From the NCBI GenBank assembly GCA_023416995.1, contig JAEZGI010000035.1, forward strand, positions 95,789 to 159,788: a stretch of 64,000 nucleotides of DNA. The letters run 5' to 3'. Position 1 is the first letter of the stretch. Every line of letters starts with the position of its first letter. Below the pieces are notes generated by a model, which was not told the origin of the DNA, did no database searches, and worked only from the letters and a program-made list of their open reading frames with translations. Made by a program: the position numbers and the translations under genes. Positions 37,245-46,928 of this stretch are shown one piece after another. Origin of the DNA: Bacteroidota bacterium (GTDB lineage: Bacteria; Bacteroidota; Bacteroidia; Chitinophagales; Chitinophagaceae).

Positions 37245-38270
37245 TCAGCGCATGATAAACGGATACCGATCGTAGTTTTTGAGCGCAAGACCGGTACCAC
37301 GTACCACACTCTTTAACGGATCATCCGCCACGTGCACAGGTAATTTTATCTTTTGGCTAAGACGTTTGTCCAAACCGCGCAGCAGCGCGCCACCACCGGT
37401 AAGATACAAACCACGACGGTAAATATCACCCGCAAGTTCAGGCGGGGTCATCTCAAGTGCTTTCAGGATAGCTTCTTCAACTTTGAAAATACTTTTATCG
37501 AGCGCTTCGGCAATTTCCTGGTAGCTTACCATGATTTGTTTCGGAATACCGGTAACCAGGTCACGACCATTAACCGGAATATCATCCGGGGGTGATTCCA
37601 GGTCCTTCATTGCTGCGCCGATCTGAATTTTGATTTGTTCTGCAGTACGCTCACCAATCAGCAAACTGTGATAACGGCGCAATGCTTCCATGATGTCAGC
37701 GGTGAATTCGTCACCTGCAATACGGATAGACTGATCACAAACAATACCTGCAAGTGCAATGACCGTGATACCAGTGGTACCTCCGCCAATATCGATGATC
37801 ATGTTACCAACGGGTTCTTCCACATCGATACCGATACCCAGCGCTGCAGCCATTGGTTCATGCAATAAATACACTTCCTTGGCACCAGCCTGTTCGGCAC
37901 TGTCACGCACCGCTCTTTTTTCAACCTCTGTAATACTGGAAGGAATACAGATCATCATTCTCCAGCTTGGGGGGAAAAGTGGTTTTTTGGGATAGATCAT
38001 TTTGATCATTTCCCGAATCATCAATTCCGCAGCATTAAAATCGGCGATAACCCCGTCTTTCAGGGGCCGCACCGTACGGATACTTTCATGCGTTTTTTCG
38101 TGCATCATCAACGCCCTTTTACCTACAGCCAGCACGGTTTTAGGATTGTTTCTGTCCAGCGCCACAATACTCGGTTCGTTCACGACGATTTCGTCATTAT
38201 GTATGATGAGGGTGTTTGCAGTACCCAGATCCATTGCGATTTCCTGAGTGAGAAAATTGAATAAGCCCAT
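37245..38270 (-). CDS. mreB: Actin-like cell-shape protein MreB
   Basis: 341 residues when started at the ATG at 38270 (MGLFNFLTQEIAMDLGTANT), the usual MreB N-terminus; an upstream in-frame ATG at 38312 adds 14 unconserved residues. Actin-fold ATP-binding blocks: MDLGTANTLI (phosphate 1), NMIIDIGGGTTGI (phosphate 2) and LTGGGALLRG (adenosine). It forms membrane filaments that orient wall synthesis. First gene of the shape operon; the cell is therefore expected to be rod-shaped or filamentous. Confidence 0.97.
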   Translation of the reverse strand: MGLFNFLTQEIAMDLGTANTLIIHNDEIVVNEPSIVALDRNNPKTVLAVGKRALMMHEKTHESIRTVRPLKDGVIADFNAAELMIREMIKMIYPKKPLFPPSWRMMICIPSSITEVEKRAVRDSAEQAGAKEVYLLHEPMAAALGIGIDVEEPVGNMIIDIGGGTTGITVIALAGIVCDQSIRIAGDEFTADIMEALRRYHSLLIGERTAEQIKIQIGAAMKDLESPPDDIPVNGRDLVTGIPKQIMVSYQEIAEALDKSIFKVEEAILKALEMTPPELAGDIYRRGLYLTGGGALLRGLDKRLSQKIKLPVHVADDPLKSVVRGTGLALKNYDRYPFIMR

Positions 38271-38689
38271 TGTATAAAGGTCAGATTTTGGATTTAAATC
38301 TAATGCCAGCAAAATTGAAGGAAATAATTCGAATTAACAAAGTCAACCTATTGATTTGTAAGTATTTTTTCCACAAAGAAAATCGCGCCAATGCTGCATT
38401 CTGTGCGATTGACTACACTCATTGTGTGAAATTCAACAAGCCCTTTCAACAATCAAATTCAATTTCCCGTTTGCACCGGCAGATAAGTTCGGTTACATGT
38501 TAGCGTTAGTAACCTGCGTTGTCCGCTACATAAACGCAGGAACCCCGTTAATGTTATCCAACCTGTATATTTTATGAGATTAGCAAGTGTTTACCCTGAG
38601 TGATAACTATTTTGCCCAAAACTCGATGGGTTTAAAAATCATAACTAATTGGAAATCAACGGTAGCAAAGTTTGGCCTGACAACCGTTC
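38271..38689. other. Intergenic region upstream of mreB, 419 bp
   Basis: Between purD and mreB, both on the minus strand. It must hold the mre promoter, but I find no exact TAnnTTTG on the minus strand; TGAATTTG near 38454-38461 is the closest. One inverted repeat, CCTGCGTT/AACGCAGG (38513-38520 with 38533-38540), lacks a T-run. No ORF is credible. Confidence 0.55.
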
Positions 38690-39970
38690 TCACTCAAACT
38701 CAAACCCGATATCGCGACGGTAGTATATGTCTTCAAAATGAATCTCACCCAACACCATTTTTGAGTTGTAAACCGCTTCGGTAACTGATTCTCCGAAAGA
38801 AGTAACACACAAAACGCGGCCACCGGCCGTTACAATCTGCCCATCTGCAACAGTGGTCCCTGCGTGGAAAACGAAACTTTCCTCCGGCACCTCATTATCA
38901 AGCCCGGTTATCGGAAAACCTTTTTCAAACGTGCCGGGATAACCGCCGCTCACTGCCATTACTGTACAGGCAGTACGATCGTCGATATCGATTGACATTT
39001 TATCCAGTCGCTGTTCAGCAGTGGCTTTAAGCAGTTGAACCAGGTCAGACCTCAGTCTTGGAATTACTACCTCTGTCTCCGGATCACCCATTCTGCAATT
39101 GTATTCTATCACAAAGGGTTCTTCATTTACTTTGATAAGACCGATAAAAATAAATCCTTTGTAATCGATACCCTCTGCATGAAGACCATTCACTGTGGGG
39201 CGGATCACCTGGTCCTCCACCTTTTTCATGAAAGTAGCATCTGCAAACGGCACCGGGCTAACGGCCCCCATCCCCCCGGTATTCGGGCCCTTATCACCCT
39301 CGCCAATCCGTTTGTAATCTTTCGCTTCAGGCAAAATCACATAGTTTTTACCGTCAGTTAATACGAAAACGCTGAGCTCAATTCCAGAAAGAAAGTCTTC
39401 CACCACAACACGTTTGCCGGCTTCACCAAACTTGCTTTGCTGGATCATGAGTTCATATTCGCTCATCGCTTCAAGATGCGACTGGCAAATAATAACACCT
39501 TTCCCGGCAGCCAGTCCATCGGCTTTCAAAACGATTGGTAAAGTATGGCTCTGGAGATATGGAATACCTTCCTCATAGTTACTTTCATCAAACTCTTTGT
39601 ACTCTGCGGTGGGAATGTTGTACTTCTTCATGAAACGTTTGGCAAACGCTTTTGAACCTTCCAGTTGCGCGCCTTCTCGTGAAGGACCTATAACCGGGAT
39701 GTGCTGCACCGTGGCATCCATCCTGAAATCATCCACAATTCCTTTCACAAGCGGTTCTTCCGGTCCGATCACAACCAGGTCGATCGCTTCAGCAAGACAA
39801 AACTTTTTGATATTTTCAAAATCGTTTACCGCAAGTGCCACGTTGGTGCCGCATTGAGCGGTACCCGCATTACCGGGGGCGATAAACAGCTTAGAACATT
39901 CGGGGCTTTGGGACATTTTCCATGCAAGTGCATGCTCACGGCCACCCTGGCCAACGAGAAGTATATTCAT
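38690..39970 (-). CDS. purD: Phosphoribosylamine-glycine ligase
   Basis: A 426-residue ATP-grasp enzyme joining phosphoribosylamine and glycine in purine synthesis. The N-terminal domain begins MNILLVGQGGREHALAWKM, the ATP-grasp core holds LKADGLAAGKGVI and KRVVVEDFLSG, and the metal-binding region is EYNCRMGDPETE. Normal length. It is isolated from other pur genes here. Confidence 0.97.
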   Translation of the reverse strand: MNILLVGQGGREHALAWKMSQSPECSKLFIAPGNAGTAQCGTNVALAVNDFENIKKFCLAEAIDLVVIGPEEPLVKGIVDDFRMDATVQHIPVIGPSREGAQLEGSKAFAKRFMKKYNIPTAEYKEFDESNYEEGIPYLQSHTLPIVLKADGLAAGKGVIICQSHLEAMSEYELMIQQSKFGEAGKRVVVEDFLSGIELSVFVLTDGKNYVILPEAKDYKRIGEGDKGPNTGGMGAVSPVPFADATFMKKVEDQVIRPTVNGLHAEGIDYKGFIFIGLIKVNEEPFVIEYNCRMGDPETEVVIPRLRSDLVQLLKATAEQRLDKMSIDIDDRTACTVMAVSGGYPGTFEKGFPITGLDNEVPEESFVFHAGTTVADGQIVTAGGRVLCVTSFGESVTEAVYNSKMVLGEIHFEDIYYRRDIGFEFE

Positions 39971-40117
39971 AATAGGATCAATAATAAGCGGCGAATTTCG
40001 TATTTCGACGGGGATTGAAGAATTTTAATTAAAACGTCAAAGTACTTCAATTTAATTTATCGTTATTTTACGCGGTCGTTATTTCTCAAAACCAACTCAT
40101 TACCAAACTAATCCTGT

Positions 40118-41848
40118 ATGCAGTCAGTTCCCGGCAATAAACATCCCAAAGGTCTTTTCGTATTGTTTTTTGCTGAGATGTGGGAACGCTTTAGTTACTA
40201 TGGAATGCGGGCCATGCTGGTACTTTACGTTACCAGCAGCCTTATGCGAAGCGACAAATATGCAAACGATGATGTGTACGGAAGTTTCACCGGGCTCATC
40301 TGGCTCTCGCCGCTGTTGGGCGGTTATTTCGCAGACAGGTTATGGGGCAACCGGCGATCTATTATCCGTGGTGGTTTCCTGATGGCACTGGGCCAGGGAC
40401 TGATGTTTTTAAGTGCGTCCTATACAACATCAAACAAAGACATTGCACACACCATCATGTGGGTCGCCTTATCCGTACTGATATTGGGAATGGGATTCTT
40501 CAAACCGAACATTTCATCACTGGTGGGCCAGTTGTATCCCCGTGGCGACAAACGCCTGGACTCTTCCTATACCATTTTTTACATGGGTATTAACCTTGGC
40601 TCCTTTATCGGACCCTTGATTTGTGGGGGCCTCGGGGAAAAATATGACGCTGACGGCAATCCTGTGCAGGAAGCATTCAAATGGGGGTTTCTTTCGGCCG
40701 GTATCGCCATGGCGCTTGGCACGCTCGTATTTATCTGGCTGAAAAATAAATATCTCGTGGGCCCCGATGGACGGGAGCTGGGCGTTGAACCAAACCAGGT
40801 TACAGAGCAACGCGCCGCTGCAACCGAGGGCCGGGAAACCACTGCTTCCTCTTTCGCACAGGTGGCGATCTGGGGCGCCATTACCGCTGCCCTGTTGCTG
40901 ATCTTCCGTTTTGTACTTGATTCCGACTGGATAGGCGCATTTATTTTCAGTGTGGCAATTGGTGTTTCGGGGTTGATCATTACCGATGGCTCGCTCACAA
41001 AAGCCGAACGTGGCCGTGTGATCGTGATCTTTCTGGCTGCATTCTTCGTGATATTTTTCTGGGCCGCTTTTGAGCAGGCCGGTTCATCACTCACTTTATT
41101 TGCCCGTGATAATGTTGACAGGTCGTACATCATCAACACACTGCTGGGTAACATGGTTATGGGTTTGCTGGGGATGGCGCTTGTTTTATATTATTTCCTT
41201 TACCGCATCATGGAAATTCCGGTTGAATTGAAAATCCTGTTCGGTACCATCGCTGCGGGTGCGCTTGGTTTCGCTATCTACCATTATATATTAGGCACAC
41301 CCTATAACCTGGCCGAAGTGCCGGCCAGTTGGTTCAACAGTATCAACGGCTTATGGATCATCCTGCTGGCGCCTGTTATGAGCCAGGTGTGGGAAGGCCT
41401 GGGAAGAAAAAATCTTGAACCTTCTTCTCCTAAAAAACAGGCCATTGGTCTGATTTTTCTCGCGCTGGGTTATCTGCTGATAGCTTATGGCGTGAAAGAC
41501 GTGATTGGCAAGACAAGCATGTTGTGGCTGATCGGGCTTTACTTCCTCCATACTATTGGTGAATTGTCCGTATCACCCATCGGTTTGTCGCTGGTGAACA
41601 AACTCGCGCCGGCTCGTTTTGGTTCGGTGCTGATGGGAGTATGGTTTATCAGCAACGCGGCTGCCAACAAATTCGGGGGAAAATTAGGCGCCTTATTGCC
41701 AAGCGAAGGAGCCACGAGCATACTCGGTTTCCAGATAAATAACCTGTATGATTTCTTTATGGTATTTGTGGTGATGAGTACCGCAGCCGGTGTTCTCCTG
41801 TACTTCCTTTCTTTCTGGATGGAAAAAAGAATGGGCGACGTTAAATAA
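40118..41848 (+). CDS. POT-family proton-coupled oligopeptide transporter
   Basis: A 576-residue MFS permease of the POT/PTR (DtpA-like) group, importing di- and tripeptides with protons. The diagnostic EMWERFSYYGMRA is near the N-terminus (proton-coupling ExxER). FYMGINLGSFIGPLICG in helix 5 is the PTR2 signature, and GYFADRLWGNRR is the 2-3 loop. It is followed after 57 bp by an OPT-family transporter, also implicated in oligopeptide uptake, so the pair may feed on the peptide products of secreted peptidases such as the one at 2.6 kb. That link is inference. Confidence 0.94.
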   Translation: MQSVPGNKHPKGLFVLFFAEMWERFSYYGMRAMLVLYVTSSLMRSDKYANDDVYGSFTGLIWLSPLLGGYFADRLWGNRRSIIRGGFLMALGQGLMFLSASYTTSNKDIAHTIMWVALSVLILGMGFFKPNISSLVGQLYPRGDKRLDSSYTIFYMGINLGSFIGPLICGGLGEKYDADGNPVQEAFKWGFLSAGIAMALGTLVFIWLKNKYLVGPDGRELGVEPNQVTEQRAAATEGRETTASSFAQVAIWGAITAALLLIFRFVLDSDWIGAFIFSVAIGVSGLIITDGSLTKAERGRVIVIFLAAFFVIFFWAAFEQAGSSLTLFARDNVDRSYIINTLLGNMVMGLLGMALVLYYFLYRIMEIPVELKILFGTIAAGALGFAIYHYILGTPYNLAEVPASWFNSINGLWIILLAPVMSQVWEGLGRKNLEPSSPKKQAIGLIFLALGYLLIAYGVKDVIGKTSMLWLIGLYFLHTIGELSVSPIGLSLVNKLAPARFGSVLMGVWFISNAAANKFGGKLGALLPSEGATSILGFQINNLYDFFMVFVVMSTAAGVLLYFLSFWMEKRMGDVK

Positions 41849-41905
41849 AGCAATCAGTATTTCCCGATACTTTAGCATTGGGTCAACCAACTCAAATCTA
41901 TTATT

Positions 41906-43975
41906 ATGATCCCAGACAAGAAGTTTCAACCATTTGTACCGGCCAGCGCGAATGTGAAAGAGCTCACTGTAAAATCGGTGCTGCTTGGTAGTTTATTCGG
42001 AGTGATATTTGGCGCGGCCACTGTATATCTCGCCCTGAAAGCCGGTCTGACAGTGAGTGCTTCGATCCCGATAGCGGTGATTGCGATCACGCTCGGGCGC
42101 AAATTCTTCAAGACTACCATTCTCGAAAACAACATCATCCAAACCACCGGCAGTGCGGGAGAAAGCATAGCGGCCGGGGTGGCTTTCACTTTACCCGGTT
42201 TCCTGTTTTTGTCGGCTCCTGACAGCAAAGAATATTTCAACTACCTCACCATACTGGTTCTTGCTATCATTGGCGGTTTGCTGGGTACCTTATTAATGGT
42301 ACCATTAAGAAAAGCGCTGATAGTTAATGAACACGGCAACCTTCCCTATCCCGAAGGAACTGCCTGTGGTGATGTTTTGATTGCAGGTGAAAAAGGAGGC
42401 GATTTTGCAAAAACCGCTTTCTGGGGTCTCGGCGTTGCATTTCTGTACGCAAGCTTGCAGAAACTGTTTCATGTGATTGCAGAGCTTCCTTATTATACAA
42501 CGGAGAAGGTAAACCGCTTTTTTCCATCGGCCCGGGTGAGCGGTGAGATCACCCCGGAGTACCTGGGTGTAGGTTATATCATCGGCCCCCGGATCGCAGG
42601 TGTGCTTGTTGCCGGAGGTGTACTGAGCTGGCTGGTATTTATTCCATTGCTTGCCACACTTGTTCCAAATGATGTTATCGCATTGCAACTGGTAAAACTT
42701 GGTTATCTGGCAGACATTACCAAACCTGGTGGACAAGGCAACTGGAACCCTGAAACCCACACGTTCACCAATTATTCGGCTGCAATTTATTATGCATTTA
42801 TCCGCCAGATTGGTGCCGGTGCAGTGGCTGCAGGTGGTATCATTACCCTGATTAAAACTATGCCCACGATCGTGAAATCTGTGAAAAGCAGTTTCGGTTC
42901 AATAAAAGGTGGCGGGCTGGCTGCAGACGCAGAAACAGTCGCAGTTCCCAGAACAGAACGTGATTTAAGCATGAAGGTAGTGGGATTCGGAAGTCTCGGT
43001 CTGATCCTGTTGATCACATTGCTTCCCGGTATGCCCGGCGATAATTATTTTCAGAAAGCATTGATCGGCTTACTGGTGGTTGTATTTGGTGCCTTGTTTG
43101 TAACGGTCTCTTCAAGAATAGTTGGTCTTGTTGGCTCATCAAACAATCCTATCAGCGGGATGACCATTGCGACCGTAATGGGAACCAGTTTGATTTTTAT
43201 AGGTGTGGGATGGAGTGGACAGGCCTTTGAACCACTGGTATTGGTAGTAGGGGGAATGATCTGTATTGCAGCGGCAAATGCGGGCGCAACCTCACAGGAT
43301 CTGAAAAGTGGTTATATAGTAGGCGCCACACCACGCAACCAGCAAATTGCATTATTTATTGGCGCAATTGTATCGTCGGTCGTGATAGGGTTGACGGTGA
43401 AATTTCTTGATCGCCCCACGGCAGATATGGTCGCCAGGGGGATTGAACATGGAATTGGAAGTGATAAGTACCCGGCTCCGCAGGCCACGTTGATAGCCAC
43501 GTTGATCAAAGGCATCTTTTCAGATCTTGACTGGCAATACGTATTTGTCGGTGTTTTTGTAGCTGTTGTAATGGAGCTTTGCGGTATTAAATCATTAAGC
43601 TTTGCAGTAGGCGCTTATCTACCTTTATCTACTACACTGCCAATCGCAGTGGGCGGTGCTATCAAAGGCATCGTTGATCGCAAAAAGGCTAAAGAAAAAA
43701 CTCAGGCCGCTACCGCGGAAGAAGAAGAGTTAGGCAAAGGAAACCTTTTCGCTACGGGCCTGGTTGCCGGTGGTGCACTGGCTGGTGTGTTGATAGCGTT
43801 TTTATCAGGCACCGACGGGGGTGAACGTTTTCTAAATGCTATCAACGCAGAACACGGACTGGTAGAGGCCCTCAACGAAGGCGGTTACTTCGCCCTGGGC
43901 GTTTTATTTTTCCTTGCAATGTGTTTCATACTCTACCGCATAGCCATCAAAAAAGATGATATAAAACTCAATTAA
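41906..43975 (+). CDS. OPT-family oligopeptide transporter
   Basis: A 689-residue membrane protein with about 15-16 helices. OPT hallmarks: KAGLTVSASIPIAVIAITLG in the first helices, NNIIQTTGSAGESIAAGVAF, and EGTACGDVLIAGEKGG. Bacterial members transport oligopeptides or metal-chelate complexes. It lies downstream of the POT gene and probably shares its transcript; no separate promoter was seen in the 57-bp gap. A perfect hairpin follows the gene. Confidence 0.94.
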   Translation: MIPDKKFQPFVPASANVKELTVKSVLLGSLFGVIFGAATVYLALKAGLTVSASIPIAVIAITLGRKFFKTTILENNIIQTTGSAGESIAAGVAFTLPGFLFLSAPDSKEYFNYLTILVLAIIGGLLGTLLMVPLRKALIVNEHGNLPYPEGTACGDVLIAGEKGGDFAKTAFWGLGVAFLYASLQKLFHVIAELPYYTTEKVNRFFPSARVSGEITPEYLGVGYIIGPRIAGVLVAGGVLSWLVFIPLLATLVPNDVIALQLVKLGYLADITKPGGQGNWNPETHTFTNYSAAIYYAFIRQIGAGAVAAGGIITLIKTMPTIVKSVKSSFGSIKGGGLAADAETVAVPRTERDLSMKVVGFGSLGLILLITLLPGMPGDNYFQKALIGLLVVVFGALFVTVSSRIVGLVGSSNNPISGMTIATVMGTSLIFIGVGWSGQAFEPLVLVVGGMICIAAANAGATSQDLKSGYIVGATPRNQQIALFIGAIVSSVVIGLTVKFLDRPTADMVARGIEHGIGSDKYPAPQATLIATLIKGIFSDLDWQYVFVGVFVAVVMELCGIKSLSFAVGAYLPLSTTLPIAVGGAIKGIVDRKKAKEKTQAATAEEEELGKGNLFATGLVAGGALAGVLIAFLSGTDGGERFLNAINAEHGLVEALNEGGYFALGVLFFLAMCFILYRIAIKKDDIKLN

Positions 43976-44022
43976 GGTTCCGGTGTGATAACCGGGGCGG
44001 CACAATCTTTTAGTGAACTGAC

Positions 44023-44047
44023 AGGTATCGGCTAATTGCCGATACCT
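44023..44047. terminator. Perfect hairpin after the OPT gene
   Basis: A 10-bp perfect stem AGGTATCGGC/GCCGATACCT with a 5-base loop, followed by CTTAAAAA. There is no T-run on the plus strand. It may be a weak terminator, or a structure in the leader of the small membrane protein that starts 20 bases later. Confidence 0.55.
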
Positions 44048-44066
44048 CTTAAAAACACTAAATGAC

Positions 44067-44261
44067 ATGGAAAAACGAATCATCGGTATTATCCTCACCT
44101 TACTTGGGATGATTGGCCTGATCTACGCGGGCATAACCTTCATGAATGGCGGAGGTGCGAATCAAACAGTGAAGTCGATCATTTTTTCGGGTTTGATTGG
44201 TGCTATCTTTTTCTTTTCAGGGATAGGGCTTATCAGGAATACGAGAGATAAAGCCAGTTAA
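44067..44261 (+). CDS. Small two-helix membrane protein
   Basis: 64 residues with two hydrophobic helices (about 5-26 and 38-57) joined by a Gly/Asn loop (NGGGANQTVKS) and a short basic tail. I recognise no named family; it resembles the many DUF-type two-helix inner-membrane proteins. Coding status is supported by the clean hydrophobic periodicity and a normal ATG, but no partner gene indicates a role. Confidence 0.65.
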   Translation: MEKRIIGIILTLLGMIGLIYAGITFMNGGGANQTVKSIIFSGLIGAIFFFSGIGLIRNTRDKAS

Positions 44262-44535
44262 ACTGCGGGTTTGATTCCTGCGATTTCCCCTGCCGCTGCG
44301 TAGCAAGGAACTGCACTACAACTGTTTCGCCCGGGCAAACAGAAATTGGTCAATGACCAGGTTGAATGTTTGCTATGGGGCCGAAATATGCTTCCAGAAA
44401 AAATCTTTAGAAAGAAGAGCTGCGCCTGGCACATCGGCTGAGTGAAGAAATATAAATAAAGTTGCGCAGAGCAGGTTAACCACAATCGAGCGGTGACAAA
44501 AGCACCACATGCAACCGCCTTAAACCAGCGTCACA

Positions 44536-44922
44536 TTAATTCATCTTGAAAGGAACAATCATTTCAAACACCGGGATGTTTACATCAAATGTTGTTTTGC
44601 TGTTCAGATTTTCCATAAGATAAGTGCCATACATCTTGCCCATTTCTGTGCGTAGATTACAACCGCTCACATACTGATATCGTTCGCCGGGTTGCATAGA
44701 TGGCTGAACTCCTACTACACCCTCACCTTCCACTTCCCGGTGCGTTCCGTTACTGTCAAAAATATTCCAGTGACGACGATGTAGTTTAACGGGGAAGTTA
44801 TTATGATTGTCGATGGTGATCCGATACGCAAACATGTACTCACCGGACACGGGGTTCGAATAATCGGGCTGGTAGAAGGTCTCAACACTTATCTCTATAC
44901 CTTCTGATATTTTTGATATCAT
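44536..44922 (-). CDS. apaG: ApaG/DUF525 domain protein
   Basis: 128 residues with the immunoglobulin-like ApaG fold: FAYRITIDNHNNFPVKLHRR, then HWNIFDSNG and QPGERYQYVSGC. The family is small, often stand-alone, and of uncertain function in bacteria (linked genetically to diadenosine tetraphosphate and cation resistance; also found in F-box proteins). Lone gene divergent from isocitrate dehydrogenase, with 147 bp between. Confidence 0.93.
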   Translation of the reverse strand: MISKISEGIEISVETFYQPDYSNPVSGEYMFAYRITIDNHNNFPVKLHRRHWNIFDSNGTHREVEGEGVVGVQPSMQPGERYQYVSGCNLRTEMGKMYGTYLMENLNSKTTFDVNIPVFEMIVPFKMN

Positions 44923-45012
44923 TCAATCCAGTTTAATGCTTAAAGTTAATCAAAAAAGCAGGGAGGTGTTAGTAAAACCAAACAAATTACTATGATTTAA
45001 GTTCAGGGAATG

Positions 45013-45020
45013 TAATTTTG
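45013..45020 (+). promoter_or_regulatory. Putative -7 promoter element of isocitrate dehydrogenase
   Basis: TAATTTTG is an exact TAnnTTTG match 49 bases before the start codon. The -33 region is poor (TTTA near 44995). Confidence 0.45.
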
Positions 45021-45069
45021 CACATCATTTTACAAGATTACCAGCCAGGTAATGCTAAATTAAAATTAT

Positions 45070-46521
45070 ATGAAAATTGCTGTTGCAAAGGGAGATGGTA
45101 TCGGTCCGGAGATCATGGAAGCCGTTTTAAGTATTTTTAAAGCGGGTGAAGTTCCGGTTGAATACGAGTTCGTTGACATGGGTAAGTGGGTATTTGATAA
45201 AGGATTTTCAAACGGCATGACGCCTGAAGCACAGCATACTATTGAAGAACTGGGTATTCTTTTTAAGGGCCCTATGGAAACCCCTAAGGGGAAAGGTGTA
45301 AAAAGTGTTAACGTTACTGCGCGTAAAACCTGGAACACTTATGCTAACAAACGCGTTTTCCAGACACTTCACGGTGTGGATACTGTGTTTTCAAAAGCAG
45401 GTATCCCAATAGATGTTACCATCGTTCGTGAAAACATTGAAGATACCTATGGCGGTATTGAACACATGCTTACCCATGATGTATCTCTCAGCCGTCGTTT
45501 TATTACACGTCCGGGAAGTTTACAGGTTATTCGATATGCGTTTGAAATGGCGCGCAAAAAAGATGCAAAACGTATCACCTGCGGTCATAAAGCAAACATC
45601 ATGAAGATCACAGATGGTTTGTTCCTTGAATGTTTCTACGAGGTTGCGAAAGAGTTTCCGGAACTAAAAGCCGACGATGTTATCGTAGATGATCTCTGTA
45701 TGAAACTGGTAACCCGGCCCGACTTGTTTGATGTAGTTGTAATGACTAACCTGCAGGGTGATATTGTATCTGATCTCTGCGCTGGTCTTGTAGGCGGATT
45801 GGGATTTGCCCCTTCAGCCAATATTGGTGACCATATCTGCATTTTTGAAGCGGTACATGGAACTGCTCCTGATATCGCAGGAAAAAACATTGCCAACCCT
45901 ACTGCCTTGTTGCTTAGCGGACTTACCATGTTGCGCCATCTTGGTTTCATGCAAAGTGCAGCAACGATTGAAAACTCACTGTTATACACACTCGAACAAG
46001 GTATTCATACGGGCGACTTTGGCGACAAGTCGATACCATCAGTCAACACCACGCGTTTTGCTGAAGCAATCATTGAAAATTTTGGTAAGAAACCAAAGCA
46101 AGGTGAAAAACCAAGCTTCCCCAATAAAGAGATAACACCAACCAATTTTAAACTTGAGAAAAACCCGATGCTTGTTTCCAACGAAATGGAAAACGAAGAA
46201 ATCATTGGTGTTGACTTTTTTATTGAAAGCATTGAACAACCCGAAACCATCGCGAAAAAATGTCAGCGTCATGGCGGAGTGAAATTCAATCTGATAAATA
46301 TAAGCAACCGCGGCACCCAGGTATGGCCAACCGGCTCTATTTACACAAACCTGGTTAACCAATATAATGTACGTTTTGAAAGCCTCGATGACAGTGCACT
46401 TTCACAGCAGGATGTGATTGGATTGTATGTTGGATTAAGTGGCGACTTCAAGATCTGTTCGCTGGAACTGCTTAACCGCTGGGGTTCGAAAAAAGCTTAC
46501 AGTCTCGCACAGGGACAATAA
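45070..46521 (+). CDS. icd: NADP-dependent isocitrate dehydrogenase, long form
   Basis: 483 residues. The N-terminal 340 residues are the isocitrate/isopropylmalate dehydrogenase fold (KGDGIGPEIMEAVL, VRENIEDTYGGIEH, TNLQGDIVSDLCAGLVGGLG, EAVHGTAPDIAGKNIANPTA). A C-terminal extension of about 120 residues (from about 365, NEEIIGVDFFIE) is absent from E. coli Icd but present in the Rickettsia-type long form (from memory). It converts isocitrate to 2-oxoglutarate in the TCA cycle. A bidirectional terminator follows. Confidence 0.93.
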   Translation: MKIAVAKGDGIGPEIMEAVLSIFKAGEVPVEYEFVDMGKWVFDKGFSNGMTPEAQHTIEELGILFKGPMETPKGKGVKSVNVTARKTWNTYANKRVFQTLHGVDTVFSKAGIPIDVTIVRENIEDTYGGIEHMLTHDVSLSRRFITRPGSLQVIRYAFEMARKKDAKRITCGHKANIMKITDGLFLECFYEVAKEFPELKADDVIVDDLCMKLVTRPDLFDVVVMTNLQGDIVSDLCAGLVGGLGFAPSANIGDHICIFEAVHGTAPDIAGKNIANPTALLLSGLTMLRHLGFMQSAATIENSLLYTLEQGIHTGDFGDKSIPSVNTTRFAEAIIENFGKKPKQGEKPSFPNKEITPTNFKLEKNPMLVSNEMENEEIIGVDFFIESIEQPETIAKKCQRHGGVKFNLINISNRGTQVWPTGSIYTNLVNQYNVRFESLDDSALSQQDVIGLYVGLSGDFKICSLELLNRWGSKKAYSLAQGQ

Positions 46522-46538
46522 GCGTTATCAATATTTAG

Positions 46539-46574
46539 CAATAAGGTTCATATAAATGAACCTTATTGTTTTTT
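46539..46574. terminator. Bidirectional terminator between icd and the SUI1 gene
   Basis: A 13-bp perfect stem (46539-46551 with 46556-46568) around an ATAA loop. TTTTTT follows on the plus strand and A/T-rich sequence on the minus. It overlaps the stop codon of the SUI1-type gene. Confidence 0.9.
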
Positions 46575-46901
46575 AGATTTGTTGTAACCATTTTTTTGTA
46601 GCCAGGCAAGCACTTTATCGCGGTTATCGCCCTGAACGATAATGAGCCCGTCTTTAACCGAACCACCGGTTCCGCAAAATGCTTTCAATTTTTTACCCAG
46701 TTCCTCCATGTCTGCGTCGGTTCCGATAAAACCCTGAACCAGTGTTACCGCCTTACCTGCGCGCTGTTTTGTATCGAGCCGTATTCTTAATTGTTGTTGT
46801 GCAGCAGGCAGCGTTTCAGCCTGTTCTTCATGTTCTTCTTCAGGTTTGAAGGTCGGGTCGGTTGAGAATACTATTCCACCACCGCTTTTCTTCTTACTCA
46901 T
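46563..46901 (-). CDS. SUI1/YciH-type translation factor
   Basis: A 112-residue protein. An N-terminal charged, probably disordered part (about 1-35) precedes the SUI1/eIF1 fold (about 37-108) with RAGKAVTLVQGF and the conserved GTGGSVKDGLIIVQGD loop. Bacterial YciH proteins resemble eIF1 and influence start-site fidelity under stress; their role is less central than in eukaryotes. It is 27 bp downstream of nadC and probably cotranscribed with it. Confidence 0.93.
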   Translation of the reverse strand: MSKKKSGGGIVFSTDPTFKPEEEHEEQAETLPAAQQQLRIRLDTKQRAGKAVTLVQGFIGTDADMEELGKKLKAFCGTGGSVKDGLIIVQGDNRDKVLAWLQKNGYNKSKKQ

Positions 46902-46928
46902 CTTGATGCTATTAAATGGTTAAAGATG

